A stretch of DNA of 64,000 nt from Coriobacteriaceae bacterium AM48-5 (GCA_027669525.1 JAQEDJ010000002.1:56335-120334), one strand, 5' to 3'. Counted from the stretch's first letter, positions 8,217 to 17,968 are shown. Program-made: numbers and translations. The notes: a model not told the origin generated them from the letters alone.

Positions 8217-8399
8217 CCTGTAGCCGCCGCCAGCGAAGTTAACGTAGGGGAGGCCAGGCGCTTTGCCCCCAAATCTTTCCGCAGGACGGCAGAACCCCCG
8301 CCGCACGAAGTGCGTAGCGGGGGTCCTGTCATGTCCGAGGACGATTTGGGGGCAAAGCCCCTGGCCTACCCGGCGGGTATACGGGACGGCGACTACAGG
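8217..8399. repeat. Nested cruciform 3' of thrB
   Basis: Three concentric pairs of arms: outer cctgtagccgccg / cggcgactacagg (8217-8229, 8387-8399), middle ggccaggcgctttgccccc region against gggggcaaagcccctggcc (about 8252-8365), inner acccccgc / gcgggggt around a gtgcg mini-stem (8294-8323). The outer right arm overlaps the thrB stop codon. It fills most of the 8089-8392 gap, in which I see no gene. Possibly a terminator-like structure for thrB or a mobile cruciform element. Confidence 0.75.
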
Positions 8400-9273
8400 T
8401 ATTCGATCTGGGCGCCTTCCGTGTCGCACGTTAAAATATGCGTATCACACTTGGGGAACTGCTCACGCAGCTTGACCTGCAGGAACTTTGCCACGATGGT
8501 ATCGTCGGTTACGGCCATGAGGGTCGAGCCCGAACCGCTGATCCAGATGGTCTTGGCGCCGCCGTTAAGGCAGGTGTCGCGCACGGCGTTGTAGTCGGGA
8601 ATCAGACGGCGACGATAGGGTTCCTGGATGCGGTCGTCGTTGGCGGCGGCAATCAGGTCAAGGTCGCCGGTCTCCAGGCCGCGCGTCATGCCGGCGATGC
8701 GGCCCATTTGCCACACGGCGGTGGAGAGCGGAATCTCCTGCGGCACGACTTTGCGCGCCTCGCTCGTGTGCACCTCGTAGGGCGGAATCACAGTAATAAA
8801 ACGTAGCTTGTTGCTTACCTCGTAGCGCAGGCACTGGGGCAGCGAGTCGGTCGGCGTAAAGGAGCAGACGGCGCCGCCCAGGATAGCGGGGGCGACGTTA
8901 TCGGGATGGCCCTCGACCTCGGTGGCGATGCGGACGAGCTCGGCGCGGTCGACGGTGTGGCCTGTCAGCGCGGCGGCAGCATAATGCCAGCGACGACGCA
9001 GGTGGAGCTGGAACCCAGGCCGCGGGCGACGGGCACGTCGGTCTGAATGTCGATAGCGACGGGGAAGGCCGGTTCGCCCCAGGCGGCCAGAGCATCGACA
9101 AAGCTCACATAGACCAGGTTATTCTCGTTTTGGAACTCCTCGGGGCAGCCCGTGATGGTGAGCTTGTCGGCGCGCTCGAAGGTGAAGTGCGAGTAGAGGC
9201 TGACGGCCATGCCGAGGGTGTCGTAGCCGATGCCCAAGTTGGCGCTTGTTGCTGGGACGGTGATTTTGATCAT
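8393..9273 (-). CDS. thrB: Homoserine kinase (one frameshift here)
   Basis: GHMP-family homoserine kinase making O-phosphohomoserine for threonine synthesis. N-terminal MIKITVPATSANLGIGYDTLG and the phosphate-binding PVARGLGSSS loop (about residues 85-94) are seen, then a one-base loss near 8982 (ATG-GCT-GCC reads as atgctgcc) throws the frame. In the shifted frame the protein continues through LVRIATEVEGHPDNVAP and VIPPYEVHTSEARK to the conserved end with SGSGSTLMAV. Reassembled length is about 293, normal. Start at 9273 with GGAGG at 9281-9285. It lies downstream of thrC on the same strand, separated by a cruciform. Confidence 0.88.
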
Positions 9274-9286
9274 GTGGGTCCTCCTG

Positions 9287-9398
9287 GGCGGGTCTGGCCG
9301 TTTAGTTCGCTGCTCGGGCAGTCCTGGCTCGCTCGGAAAGCACATTAAGTGCTTTCCGGCTCGTGCGGAACTCGCGACGAACTAAACGACCAGACCCG
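9287..9398. repeat. Nested cruciform between thrC and thrB
   Basis: Outer arms gcgggtctggccgtttagtt (9288-9307) and aactaaacgaccagacccgc (9379-9398) pair almost perfectly. An inner hairpin ggaaagcac / gtgctttcc lies at 9336-9358. It begins just upstream of the thrB ribosome site and could form a bidirectional terminator or a processing site between thrC and thrB. The rest of the 9274-9473 gap holds no gene. Confidence 0.75.
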
Positions 9399-9473
9399 CT
9401 CGCATGCTCGTCATCATCCCGAAAGCTTAATAAAAAGAAGGTGCGCCGCTTTCGCCGGCGCTTAATAAGGAAT

Positions 9474-10989
9474 CTAGTTGGTGCTCATTCGTTTTGCTGC
9501 AGACTCGACGTAGCTTGCCATCTCATCGACGTCGCAGACGTCTTCGAAGCGGACGGGCTTGGATTCGAGTTCGGCGAGCTGGGTCGGGGCGACCGTGTTG
9601 GTGGCCTGCTCGAGTACACGCATAGCCTCAAAATCATCCTCGGGAACGTTGAGGCCCAGGCGTCGCAGCAGGCGCGCGGGAACTTGTAGGGGCTGGCGGT
9701 CGAAAGCAGCACGCGGGCCTTGGCGCCTCGGCGGGGGCGACCTGCTCAAAGACGTGATAGCCGCAAGCGGTGTGCGGGTCGATCACGTAGCCGTTCGCAT
9801 CCCAGCAGCTCTTGATGGCGGCGCGGACCTCGTCCTCGCTGGCCCAGCCGCAGCAAAACACGCTCTGGATCTTGGCCAGCAGGTCGGCGGGAACCTCGTA
9901 GCGACCCGTCTGGGCAAGCTGCTCCATAAGCCCGGCAACGAGCTCGCAGTCGCCGTCGGACAGGAAGTAGAGCATGCGCTCCAGGTTGGAGCTAATAAGG
10001 ATGTCCATCGACGGTGAAATGGTCGTGAAGAACGGGCGGTTACGGTCGTAAACGCCGGTGGTCAGGAAGTCGGCAAGCACGTTGTTCTTGTCGCTCGCCA
10101 CGACGAGCTTGGCGACGGGCAGACCCATGCGCTTGGCGTAGTAGCCGGCCAAGATATCGCCAAAGTTGCCGGTGGGCACACAGAACTCTACGGCGTCGCC
10201 GGCCTCGATAGCGCCGGCGCGCAGCAGCTGCGCATAGGCGGCAAAGTAGTAGACGACCTGCGGCACCAGACGGCCGACGTTGATGGAGTTGGCGCTCGAA
10301 AGCACCGTGCCGGCTGCCTCTAGACGCTCGGCAAGCTCCTTATCGGCAAAGATGCGCTTGACGGCGCTCTGAGCGTCGTCAAAGTTGCCGCGGATGCCGC
10401 AGACGGCGACGTTGTCGCCCTCCTGCGTGGACATCTGCAGATTCTGGACGCGGCTGACCTTGCCCTCGGGATAAAAGACGGTGATGCCCGTGCCCGGAGC
10501 GTCGGCAAAACCGGCGAGCGCGGCCTTGCCGGTGTCTCCCGACGTGGCGGTGACGATCATGATGCGCTCGGCGCCGCCGTCCTTGGCAGAGGTGCGGGCC
10601 ATAAGGCGGGGGAGCATCTGCAAGGCGACGTCCTTAAAGGCGCTCGTGGGGCCGCCAAAGAGCTCCATCACATAGGTCTGAGGGGCGTCGGCGCCCGGTG
10701 CGGCGTCGAGTTTGACGAGCGGCGTGACCTCTTCGCTCGCAAACGTGCCGCGGTATGCCTCATTCACACAGGCCGAAATTTCTTCGTCTGTGTAATCATT
10801 CAGTAACATTCCCAACACATCTTGAGCGATTTCAAAGTACGATTTATCTGCAAGCGAGCTGATATCGACCTGCTGGGTGCCCAGCTCGTCCGAGACAAAC
10901 AAACCCCCGTCGGGAGCGATGCCGGTACGGATTGCCACCTTACTTGAGCACGATAAAGTGCGTCCTCGTGTACTATGATAAGTTCCCAT
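9474..10989 (-). CDS. thrC: Threonine synthase (two frameshifts near 3' end here)
   Basis: PLP enzyme converting O-phosphohomoserine to threonine. From ATG 10989 it reads MGTYHSTRGR, with the PLP lysine in GGPTSAFKD, the phosphate-binding SGDTGKAAL and the PTGNFGD motif. Near the C-terminus the frame changes twice, around 9725 and around 9670. Stitching the three frames restores a normal tail: HVFEQVAP, then LLSTASPYKFP, then LGLNVPEDDFEA to the stop at 9474. Total is about 505 residues, typical. Both shifts are consistent with single missing bases. Divergent from lysC across about 100 bases (10990-11092), so the two may share a regulated promoter region. Confidence 0.9.
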
Positions 10990-11092
10990 ATAACACTGCT
11001 CCTCGGATGCCTTGGTCCCAATCGGTGAAACCATGGTATCAGAGCGCGCAAAACAGGTTTGCAGAGGCTTTTAGAAAGGTAACCTCAAGCCC

Positions 11093-12481
11093 ATGATAAA
11101 AATTGCCAAGTTTGGCGGCTCGTCGGTCGCCGACGCCGAACACTTTAAGAAGATCAAGGCCATTGTCGATGCCGACCCGGCCCGCCGTTTTGTGGTGGTT
11201 TCTGCCTGCGGTCGCCGCTTTAAGGGCGACACCAAGGTGACCGACCTGCTCTACCTGGTTAACGCGCACGTTAAGTACCACGTGTCGTGCGAGGAGCTGC
11301 TCGAGGACATTGGGCAGCGCTATTTTGATATCGCTGACGAGCTGGAGCTCACCTATCCCATCCGCGAGGAGTTCGCGGCCTTTGCCGAGCGCGCCCGCTC
11401 GGGCGGCTACTCCACCGAGGAGCTCGTGAGCCGCGGCGAGTACTTCACCGCTCGCCTGATGGCCGAGTACCTGGGCCTGCCGTTCCTGGATGCCGCGACG
11501 GTCGTGGCGTTCCATCACGACGGTACGCTCAGCATGAATCGTACCTGCGAGCTGGTGCAGGAGTACGGTCAGCAGGGCGGCTTTGTTATGCCCGGCTTCT
11601 ATGGCGCGACGCGTGAGGGTCAGATTAAGCTACTCGATCGTGGCGGCGGCGATATTTCCGGCTCGATCCTGGCCAAATGCCTTGGTGCCGACCTGTACGA
11701 GAACTGGACCGACGTTTCGGGCTTCTATTCTGCTGATCCGCGTATTGTTCCCGAGGCTCAGCCCATTGCCCGCGTTACCTACGAGGAGCTGCGCGAGCTT
11801 TCGTACATGGGTGCAAGTGTCCTGCACGAGGAGGCCGTGTTCCCCGTACGTGAGGCGGGCATTCCGCTGGTCATCAAGAACACCAACGCGCCGCAGGACC
11901 CCGGCACCATCATTAGCGAGACGGCTGACGAGGGCGAGGCAGAGCCCATCATTACCGGCGTGACCGGCAAGCGCGGCTTTGTCGCCATCAACGTTGCCCG
12001 CGACCGTACCAAGCCGCGCGTCGGCTTTATGCGCCGTGCGCTTTCGGTCTTCGAACGCTATGACGTTTCCGTTGAGCATATGCCCACCGGTGTCGACCGC
12101 TTTGGCGCCGTGGTGCAGGAGCAGGACGTGCGCGATTCGCTGTACTCGCTCGTAGGCGACATTCAGCAGGAGGTCGAGCCGCTCGAGATCGAGGTTGTCG
12201 AGGGCTTGGCACTTATCGCGACCGTCGGTCGTAACCTGCGCGGCCGTGCTGGCATCTCTGGCCACCTGTTTGGCATGCTTGGCCAGGCGGGCGTGAGCGT
12301 GCGTATGATTTCGCAGAGCTGCGATGAGATCAACATCATTATCGGCGTGGAGGAGAAGGACTTCGATCTGGCGATCCAGACCATCTACCGCGCCTTCTCG
12401 GACGAGAACGGCATTGTGAAGGTCTCCGACCTGGAGGCTCCCGCGCCGGGCGATCCCGCTCTGGCCGCGCTCCACAATTAG
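11093..12481 (+). CDS. lysC: Aspartate kinase
   Basis: A 462-residue aspartokinase, the first step of the lysine/threonine/methionine pathway. KFGGSSV at residues 6-12 is the kinase signature; VSRGEYFTARL and GFYGATREGQIKLLDRGG-type segments follow, and two C-terminal ACT domains (about 300-450, including SVEHMPTGVDRFGAVV and SVRMISQSCDEINIIIGV) indicate allosteric feedback. It is intact and monofunctional (no homoserine dehydrogenase domain). AAAGG precedes the start. It heads a run toward asd and is divergent from thrC. Confidence 0.93.
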   Translation: MIKIAKFGGSSVADAEHFKKIKAIVDADPARRFVVVSACGRRFKGDTKVTDLLYLVNAHVKYHVSCEELLEDIGQRYFDIADELELTYPIREEFAAFAERARSGGYSTEELVSRGEYFTARLMAEYLGLPFLDAATVVAFHHDGTLSMNRTCELVQEYGQQGGFVMPGFYGATREGQIKLLDRGGGDISGSILAKCLGADLYENWTDVSGFYSADPRIVPEAQPIARVTYEELRELSYMGASVLHEEAVFPVREAGIPLVIKNTNAPQDPGTIISETADEGEAEPIITGVTGKRGFVAINVARDRTKPRVGFMRRALSVFERYDVSVEHMPTGVDRFGAVVQEQDVRDSLYSLVGDIQQEVEPLEIEVVEGLALIATVGRNLRGRAGISGHLFGMLGQAGVSVRMISQSCDEINIIIGVEEKDFDLAIQTIYRAFSDENGIVKVSDLEAPAPGDPALAALHN

Positions 12482-12492
12482 CTGCTATCGCG

Positions 12493-12586
12493 CTAGATTT
12501 TGAGTCATGTCTCAAAAATCTACAGCGGGGCGTTTCGTTTCGGTTTCGTTTCGACGGGGCGGGTTTCGTGCCCGCCCCGTTCTTGT
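12493..12586. terminator. Paired hairpins after lysC
   Basis: First a hairpin tagattttgag / ctcaaaaatcta at about 12494-12522, then a strong stem acggggcggg / cccgccccgt (12554-12563, 12571-12580) with a 7-base loop and a following tcttgt. The second looks like a rho-independent terminator separating lysC from asd. Confidence 0.7.
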
Positions 12587-12654
12587 ATACACTGGCAACA
12601 ATAATCGGCCTGCTCGGCGTGCGGGCAAAAGCCACAACCTTTAAAGGGGGAAGC

Positions 12655-13680
12655 ATGAAACAGTACACGGTTGCTATTTTGGGCGCGACGGGAGCCGTGG
12701 GCACCCAGATGCTCGAGTGTCTCAACGAGCAGGAGTTCCCGGTCGGCAAGCTCAAGCTGCTAGCGAGCGCGCGCTCTGCGGGCAAGACCGTCGAGTTCCG
12801 CGGCGAGCAGGTTGTGATTGAGGAAGCTTGCCCCGAGGCCTTTGAGGGCTGCGACATCGTACTCGGCGCCGCCGGCGACGATATCGCCAAGGAACTGCTG
12901 CCCGAGGCCGTCAAGCGCGGTGCCGTCGTGGTCGACAACAGTCACGCCTTCCGCATGGATCCCGAAGTGCCGCTGGTTGTGCCTGAGATCAATGCCGACG
13001 ACATCAAGTGGCATCACGGCCTTATCGCCAATCCCAACTGCGCGACCATCATCGGCCTGGTTCCCACGTGGCCGCTGCACCAGCTTGCTGGCGTGAAGCG
13101 TATGATCGTGTCCACGTATCAGGCAGCTTCGGGCGCTGGCGCTCCCGGTATGGCCGAGCTCGAGGCTCAGCTTGCCGCCCTGGGCCGTGGCGAGGAGATT
13201 CCCGAGCCGCGCGCGTTTGCCGCCCAGCTGGCGAGCAACCTGATTCCGCAGATCGGCGGTGCCAAGGAGGAAGGCTTTACCTCCGAGGAGATGAAGCTGC
13301 AAAACGAGGGCCGCAAGATCATGCATCTGCCCGAGCTGCGCGTGAACTGCACCTGCGTGCGCGTGCCCGTGCTGCGTTCGCACTCCGAGAGCATTACGCT
13401 CGAGTTTGAGCGCGACATTACGGTTGAGGAGGCCCGTGCTGCGCTGGCTGCCGCTCCGGGCGTGAAGCTGGTTGACGATATGAGCGCCGAGGATGCGCAC
13501 GATCGCTTCCCCATGCCGATGGATACGTCCGACCAGGACCTGATTTGGGTCGGCCGCGTGCGTCGCGACATCTCGAACCCCGAGGCCGTGCGCGGTATCA
13601 CCTTCTGGTGCTGCGGCGACCAAATCCGTAAGGGCGCGGCAACCAACGCCGTCCAGATCGCTAAGCTGCTCTGCGAGTAG
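12655..13680 (+). CDS. asd: Aspartate-semialdehyde dehydrogenase
   Basis: A 341-residue enzyme reducing aspartyl phosphate to aspartate semialdehyde with NADPH. Rossmann motif GATGAVG (residues 10-16), catalytic Cys129 in NPNCATI, and the SHAFRMD and TYQAASGAG segments are visible; the substrate-binding Arg and His lie in the LRVNCTCVRVPVLRSHSE region. ATG 12655 follows an AAAGGGGG site, and the 29 preceding codons in frame are not conserved. Together with lysC, thrB and thrC it gives most of the route from aspartate to threonine; homoserine dehydrogenase is not in this window. Confidence 0.93.
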   Translation: MKQYTVAILGATGAVGTQMLECLNEQEFPVGKLKLLASARSAGKTVEFRGEQVVIEEACPEAFEGCDIVLGAAGDDIAKELLPEAVKRGAVVVDNSHAFRMDPEVPLVVPEINADDIKWHHGLIANPNCATIIGLVPTWPLHQLAGVKRMIVSTYQAASGAGAPGMAELEAQLAALGRGEEIPEPRAFAAQLASNLIPQIGGAKEEGFTSEEMKLQNEGRKIMHLPELRVNCTCVRVPVLRSHSESITLEFERDITVEEARAALAAAPGVKLVDDMSAEDAHDRFPMPMDTSDQDLIWVGRVRRDISNPEAVRGITFWCCGDQIRKGAATNAVQIAKLLCE

Positions 13681-13694
13681 CGGTTGACCTGTCC

Positions 13695-13823
13695 GGCGGG
13701 GGCCGGGCTTGGTTTTCAGAACGTCCTCGACCATGTGTGGCGCTTGTCCTGCTCCTTCGGAGCCGCGGACAAGGCGCCACACTGGTCTGCGGAGTGTTCT
13801 GAAAACCAAGCCCGGCCCCCGCC
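13695..13823. repeat. Long nested cruciform after asd
   Basis: 28-base outer arms (13695-13722 and 13796-13823) pair without mismatch: the left begins ggcgggggccgggcttgg, the right ends ccaagcccggcccccgcc. Inside, gtgtggcgc-ttgtcc pairs with ggacaaggcgccacac (13735-13749, 13767-13782). It starts 15 bases after the asd stop and may serve as its terminator, but its length and nesting exceed a normal terminator. Confidence 0.85.
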
Positions 13824-13860
13824 TGCGGTGACGTTGCTGCGAGCTGCCCACGATGGGGCC

Positions 13861-13992
13861 GTTGTTGGTTGGGGCCGCTGGCTGATGTGGGGGCACGTGG
13901 TTGTTGCGGGCCCTGGTCCCCGGGCGGTTGTTGGTTGGGGCCGCTGGCTGATGTGGGGGCACGTGGTTGTTGCGGGCCCTGGTCCCCGGGCG
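13861..13992. repeat. Two tandem 66-bp direct repeats
   Basis: Two essentially identical 66-base units (13861-13926 and 13927-13992), each beginning gttgttggttggggccgctg and containing ggccctggtccccggg. The period is a multiple of three, so open frames persist on both strands, but their composition (Gly/Pro/Gln-rich) and lack of any start site argue against a gene. The following 13993-14190 holds looser repeats of a gcgcctgctgcct motif and then the ogt promoter. Confidence 0.85.
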
Positions 13993-14204
13993 GCGGCCTC
14001 GGCGCTTTGCGCCTGCTGCCTTGGGGGGGGCTGCGGAGCGCGGCCGGCAGCTGCGGCGCGTTGCGCCTGCTGCCTGCGGGGACTTTGGGGTCGTGCGGCA
14101 GCTGGGGCGCTGTCGCGCCTGCTGCCTTGGGTGACTTTGGGGTCGATTGGGGTTGTCTGCACAATTCGCGGTATTATGTTGCGGAGTTTTGAAAGGAGCC
14201 GCTG

Positions 14205-14783
14205 GTGGTCACGACGACATTTGCTTCGCCTTTGGGCGAAATCTTGCTTGCCGCTGATGGCCGCGGTCTGACGGGGCTTTGGTTTGAGGGGCAGGAGCAC
14301 TTTGGTTCCACGCTTCTCCGGGAAGACTCCGAACATGTTGAAGGCGCCGACGCGGTTTCCGGTACCGGTGGCATGTCGTCGGTGAGTCCGGCAAATGGTG
14401 TGGCCTCTTCGGTGCTTGAGCGTTCTTGGGCTTGGCTGAATGCTTATTTTGCGGGGCAGGAGCCTCGGTATACGCCGCCGTTGCATTTGATTGGCACGGC
14501 GTTTCAGCGTGAAGTCTGGTACGAGCTGCTTTCTATTCCGCGTGGCGAGGTCGCTACGTATGGCGAGATCGCCCAGCGTGTTGCGGCTCGACATCGTGTA
14601 CCGGGAAACGAGGACCCCGTTGTGTCTCCTCGTGCGGTGGGGGCTGCGGTCGCTCGCAACCCTGTTTCGATTATTGTGCCGTGCCATCGCGTGGTTGCCG
14701 CCGATGGTTCGCTCAACGGATATGCCGGCGGCCTCGACCGTAAGGAGTGGCTACTGCGGCTTGAGGGCGCGTACGAGGAATAG
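14205..14783 (+). CDS. ogt: Methylated-DNA--protein-cysteine methyltransferase
   Basis: A 192-residue suicide DNA repair protein that takes the alkyl group from O6-alkylguanine onto its cysteine. The active site IVPCHRVV (about residues 157-164) and the preceding helix-turn-helix AVGAAVARNPVSI are clear; FQREVWYELLSIPRGEVATYGEIA is the canonical DNA-binding entry. Two low-complexity inserts (about 40-68, and RHRVPGNEDPVVS) make it longer than usual (160-175). It starts with GTG 14205 behind AAAGGAG. Single gene. The gap 14784-15011 behind it carries only the promoter region of the next operon. Confidence 0.9.
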   Translation: MVTTTFASPLGEILLAADGRGLTGLWFEGQEHFGSTLLREDSEHVEGADAVSGTGGMSSVSPANGVASSVLERSWAWLNAYFAGQEPRYTPPLHLIGTAFQREVWYELLSIPRGEVATYGEIAQRVAARHRVPGNEDPVVSPRAVGAAVARNPVSIIVPCHRVVAADGSLNGYAGGLDRKEWLLRLEGAYEE

Positions 14784-15011
14784 CGCTCGGGCACTTTGCA
14801 TAGCCAAGACGCCCTGAAAGAACGAGTCGCCGTCCTTTCGCGGTCGGCATGCGTCCAAGTGCTCAGCATCTGCGCCTTAAGTTTGGCTAAGCCATATTCT
14901 GCGCATTTAAAAACGTGCAGGTTGAGCAGCTAGGGCTGCGCTAAGGCAGCTGGCGGTGCGCTATCATCGGCAGTATCGAAACCTGTATAGCCGTGCGCCA
15001 AAGGAACAACT

Positions 15012-15701
15012 ATGAAGCTGATGCTTGCCGAGGACGAACCTGGCCTCTCCCGCGCCCTCACCGCGATTCTTCAACATAGCGACTACGAGGTCGACACCGC
15101 CCTCGACGGTCTGACGGCGCTCGAATATCTGCTTGCCAACGACTATGACGCCGCAATTTTGGACATCATGATGCCCAGGATGGACGGCATCGAGGTGCTC
15201 AAGCGTACACGCGCCGCCGGTAAGCGACTGCCCATCATTATGCTTACGGCCAAAAGCGAGGTGTCCGATAAGGTCGAGGGCTTGGACGCCGGCGCCAACG
15301 ATTACCTGACTAAGCCGTTCGCCGCCAAGGAGCTACTTGCTCGCATTCGTGCCATGACGCGTGCCGCCACGGCAATTGACGCCACGACGCTCAGCGTGGG
15401 CAACGTGCGCCTCGACACGGCATCGTGCACGCTTGCGGGTCCCTTGGGTGAGGAGCACCTGGCCAATCGTGAGTTTCAGCTTATGGAGCTCTTTATGCGC
15501 AACGCCGGCACGCGTATGCCCACCGAACGTCTGATGCTCGAGGTTTGGGGCGAAGACGCGCCCGAAGGCGCCAATGTGGTGTGGGTCTACATCTCGTACC
15601 TGCGCAAAAAGCTGACGGCACTGGGTGCCGACCTGGCCATCCGCGCGTCGCGCAACCAGGGATATTCGCTCGAGGTTGTCGAGGAAGGAGAACGGGCGTG
15701 A
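15012..15701 (+). CDS. OmpR/PhoB-family response regulator
   Basis: A 229-residue regulator. Receiver domain: acidic pocket E7-D8, phospho-acceptor D51 in ILDIMMP, conserved T79 and K101 in YLTKPF. The C-terminal winged helix (about 128-225) has NREFQLMELFMRN and the RNQGYSLEV wing. It is activated by phosphorylation from the histidine kinase encoded directly downstream, whose GTG start overlaps this stop codon by four bases, so the two are translationally coupled. Target genes are unknown; no ABC transporter is adjacent in the same operon. A ribosome site AAAGGAAC precedes ATG 15012. Confidence 0.92.
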   Translation: MKLMLAEDEPGLSRALTAILQHSDYEVDTALDGLTALEYLLANDYDAAILDIMMPRMDGIEVLKRTRAAGKRLPIIMLTAKSEVSDKVEGLDAGANDYLTKPFAAKELLARIRAMTRAATAIDATTLSVGNVRLDTASCTLAGPLGEEHLANREFQLMELFMRNAGTRMPTERLMLEVWGEDAPEGANVVWVYISYLRKKLTALGADLAIRASRNQGYSLEVVEEGERA

Positions 15702-17075
15702 GCGTGCGCACGTGGTGCAAGCGCATGGCGGCGAAGCTCGGCATGGGTGTGGGCTCGGGTAATCCGGGGCGCGCCGATGCTGCCAGTGCAATGGGCCGTC
15801 GCCTGCGTCGTAAGTTCATCCTCGTTGCCATGGGCGCTGTGACCGTGGTGCTCACGCTCATCATCGCTGGCATCAACATTGTCAATTATTCGCATGTTTG
15901 CAAGATGGCCGATGCACGACTGGACTATATCCTGGCAGGCAAGGATGGCATTGATGGGGAGGACGAGCCTAAGACCGGTCCCGGTCAGGATGCGGTTGCC
16001 GGCAAGGTTGCTACCGGTAACCGGGCGGCCGTTCGCGATGTGCATTTTGAAGGCATGACGGCGGAGTCTCCCTTCGACACGCGCTACTTTACGGTGTCGA
16101 TTGCCGGCGGGCAGGTGACCGATGTCAACACGGCCCGCATTGCCGCGGTAGGTGCCAAGCGTGCCGCCCGCATCGCTGCAGGACTATATTCCAAGGGTTG
16201 GACTTCGGGCTTTTCTGGCAACTACCGTTATACGGCTACGGTTCAGGGCGACAAGACAACCTATGTGTTCGTGGACTGTTCGCGCGAGCTTGCAAGTTTC
16301 CATTCGTTTTTGAGCGCGAGTGTGGCAATCAGCTGCATTGGCTGGCTGGCGGTGCTGGCAATTGTAACGGTCGCCTCGGGTGCGGTGATTCGGCCGATGG
16401 TCGAGAGTTATAGCAAACAGAAGCGCTTCATTACCGATGCAAGCCACGAGATCAAAACGCCGCTGGCCGTGATTGACGCCGCCAACGAGGTCCAAGAGAT
16501 CGAGAGCGGCGAGAGCGAGTGGACGCAGAGCATTCACGAGCAGGTCGCGCGGCTGACGGCGCTCACGGAGCGTCTGGTGTTCCTGGCGCGTATGGACGAG
16601 GGTTCGGCCGGCTTTACTATGGCGACGATTGATCTTTCGGAGGCCGTGGACACGGCTGCGACGCCATTTGAATCGGTGGCGGTTTCGCGCGGAAAGCGGC
16701 TGTCGACGTCGATCGCGAGCGGTGTGCGGGCCCATGCCGATGCCGCGGCAGTGGCGCAGGTTGTTGAGCTGCTGCTGGACAACGCCACACGCTACGCAAG
16801 CGAGGACAGCGTGATCGAGCTGAGCCTGCGTGCCGTTTCGCGCGGTGCGGGCAAAGGCTCGGCCGAGCTTGTCGTATCGAATGCTGTTGATGAGCTGCCC
16901 GAGGGCGACCTGGACCGGCTGTTCGACCGCTTCTATCGTGCGGACGTGTCGCGCAGCTCCAAGACAGGTGGCTCGGGCGTGGGGCTGTCCGTCGTGCGCG
17001 CCATCGCCGAAGCCATGCGGATCCGCCACCGTATCCGGCCACGATCATCAGATCACCTTCACCGTCCGCCTCTAA
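15698..17075 (+). CDS. Sensor histidine kinase (frameshift near 3' end here)
   Basis: Membrane sensor kinase paired with the upstream regulator. Two transmembrane helices (about residues 40-63 and 207-229) bracket an extracytoplasmic sensor of about 140 residues. HisKA has the phospho-acceptor H250 in ASHEIKTPL; HATPase shows the N box DNATRY and G box GSGVGLSV. After AIAEA the frame is wrong: adding one C and one G in the ccatgcgg stretch at about 17015 restores AEAHAGSATVSGHDHQITFTVRL and a stop at 17073-17075. Both missing bases are in short homopolymers. Start GTG 15698 has GAAGGAG just upstream. Signal unknown. Confidence 0.87.
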
Positions 17076-17119
17076 AACCTGCCAAAAAGGGACAGGTTTA
17101 TTTTGGCAGGTTTTATCTG
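17074..17119. repeat. Dispersed hairpin family B, copy 1
   Basis: aaaacctgccaaaa pairs with ttttggcaggtttt (17101-17114) around an agggacaggttta loop. It overlaps the restored stop codon of the histidine kinase, so it likely terminates that operon. Other copies: 20251 (reversed), 23811, 29892, 31100 and 44681. Confidence 0.85.
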
Positions 17120-17241
17120 TGCAGACGGCAGCGGAGGCTGGCGGTGATCGGCGCCATGAACGCCACCGACCCAAATAAACGCACCTCTAACTGCTAAAAT
17201 ATGGACATCGTTGTTCGGCTCCCGAAGGAAAGGAGACGGTC

Positions 17242-17916
17242 ATGCAGTACGAGATCGGCGGAGGGGCTTTCCCGGTTGTTACGTGCAACCTTAGCGACGG
17301 CGAATCCATGATCACCGAAAGCGGTGCCATGGTCTGGATGACCCCCAACATGGAGATGTCCACCTCGGGCGGTGGTATAGGCAAGATGTTCTCTAAGGCT
17401 TTTTCGGGTGAGGCGTTGTTCCAAAACATTTGGACCGCGCACGGCGATGGCATGATTGCGTTTGGCTCTTGCTTCCCCGGCCGCATTATACCGATCGAGA
17501 TTGGCCCTGGTAAGAGCTGGATTTTGCAGAAGCGTTCGTTCCTTGCCGCGGAAAGTGGTGTTGAGCTGAGCATCCACTTTAACAAGAAGGCAAAGACCGG
17601 CGTCTTTGGCGGCGAGGGTTTTATCATGCAAAAGCTCACGGGCTCGGGTATTGCCTTTGCCGAGATCGACGGCGACCTAGTTGAGTACGAGCTTGCTGCT
17701 GGCCAGCAAATGATTGTAGATACCGGCAACGTGGCCGGCTTTGAGGAGACGGTGAGCATCGACGCGCAGATGGTCAAGGGCGTCAAAAACATCATGTTTG
17801 GCGGTGAAGGCGTGTTTAACACTGTGCTCACCGGTCCGGGGCGCATCTGGCTGCAGACAATGCCTATTTCCAATCTTGCGGCAGCAGTGGCTTCGATGAC
17901 CAACAACAATAACTAA
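17242..17916 (+). CDS. AIM24/TIGR00266 family protein
   Basis: A 224-residue protein of the TIGR00266/AIM24 family, a beta-rich fold of unknown role found in many bacteria. Recognised by the opening MQYEIGGGAFPVVTCNL, the MVWMTPNMEM strand, GEALFQN(I) and GKIIPIEI-like strand (here GRIIPIEI), and the terminal GEGVFNTVLTGPGRIWLQTMP. Start ATG 17242 follows a GGAAAGGAGA site. It appears to be a single transcription unit, closed by the terminator at 17931. The biochemical function is not established. Confidence 0.85.
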   Translation: MQYEIGGGAFPVVTCNLSDGESMITESGAMVWMTPNMEMSTSGGGIGKMFSKAFSGEALFQNIWTAHGDGMIAFGSCFPGRIIPIEIGPGKSWILQKRSFLAAESGVELSIHFNKKAKTGVFGGEGFIMQKLTGSGIAFAEIDGDLVEYELAAGQQMIVDTGNVAGFEETVSIDAQMVKGVKNIMFGGEGVFNTVLTGPGRIWLQTMPISNLAAAVASMTNNNN

Positions 17917-17930
17917 TCGTGTATAGGATG

Positions 17931-17968
17931 ACGCGCGCGGCGGGCCTGGCCTGTCGTGCGCGTTTTTT
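17931..17968. terminator. Terminator between AIM24-like gene and ClC gene
   Basis: G-U containing stem acgcgcgcggcgggcc / ggcctgtcgtgcgcgt followed by six T residues on the plus strand, directly after the AIM24-like gene and before the convergent ClC gene. Confidence 0.8.

Noticed and set aside
10990..11092. A lysine or threonine riboswitch/attenuator between thrC and lysC
   Set aside because: Only about 100 bases are available between the divergent genes, and I see no conserved riboswitch core or leader peptide.
13861..13992. Possible CRISPR repeats
   Set aside because: Only two adjacent identical 66-base units without spacers and without cas genes; this is a plain tandem duplication.
13716..14687. 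A 323-residue Gln/Pro-rich open frame on the minus strand across the repeats and ogt
   Set aside because: It is driven by the GC-rich tandem repeats and lies opposite the ogt gene; there is no ribosome site or conserved domain.
15545..17197. One long 550-residue protein covering the histidine kinase and beyond
   Set aside because: The first ~50 codons overlap the regulator gene out of its frame and the last ~60 come from a frame change; the real kinase is 15698 to 17075.
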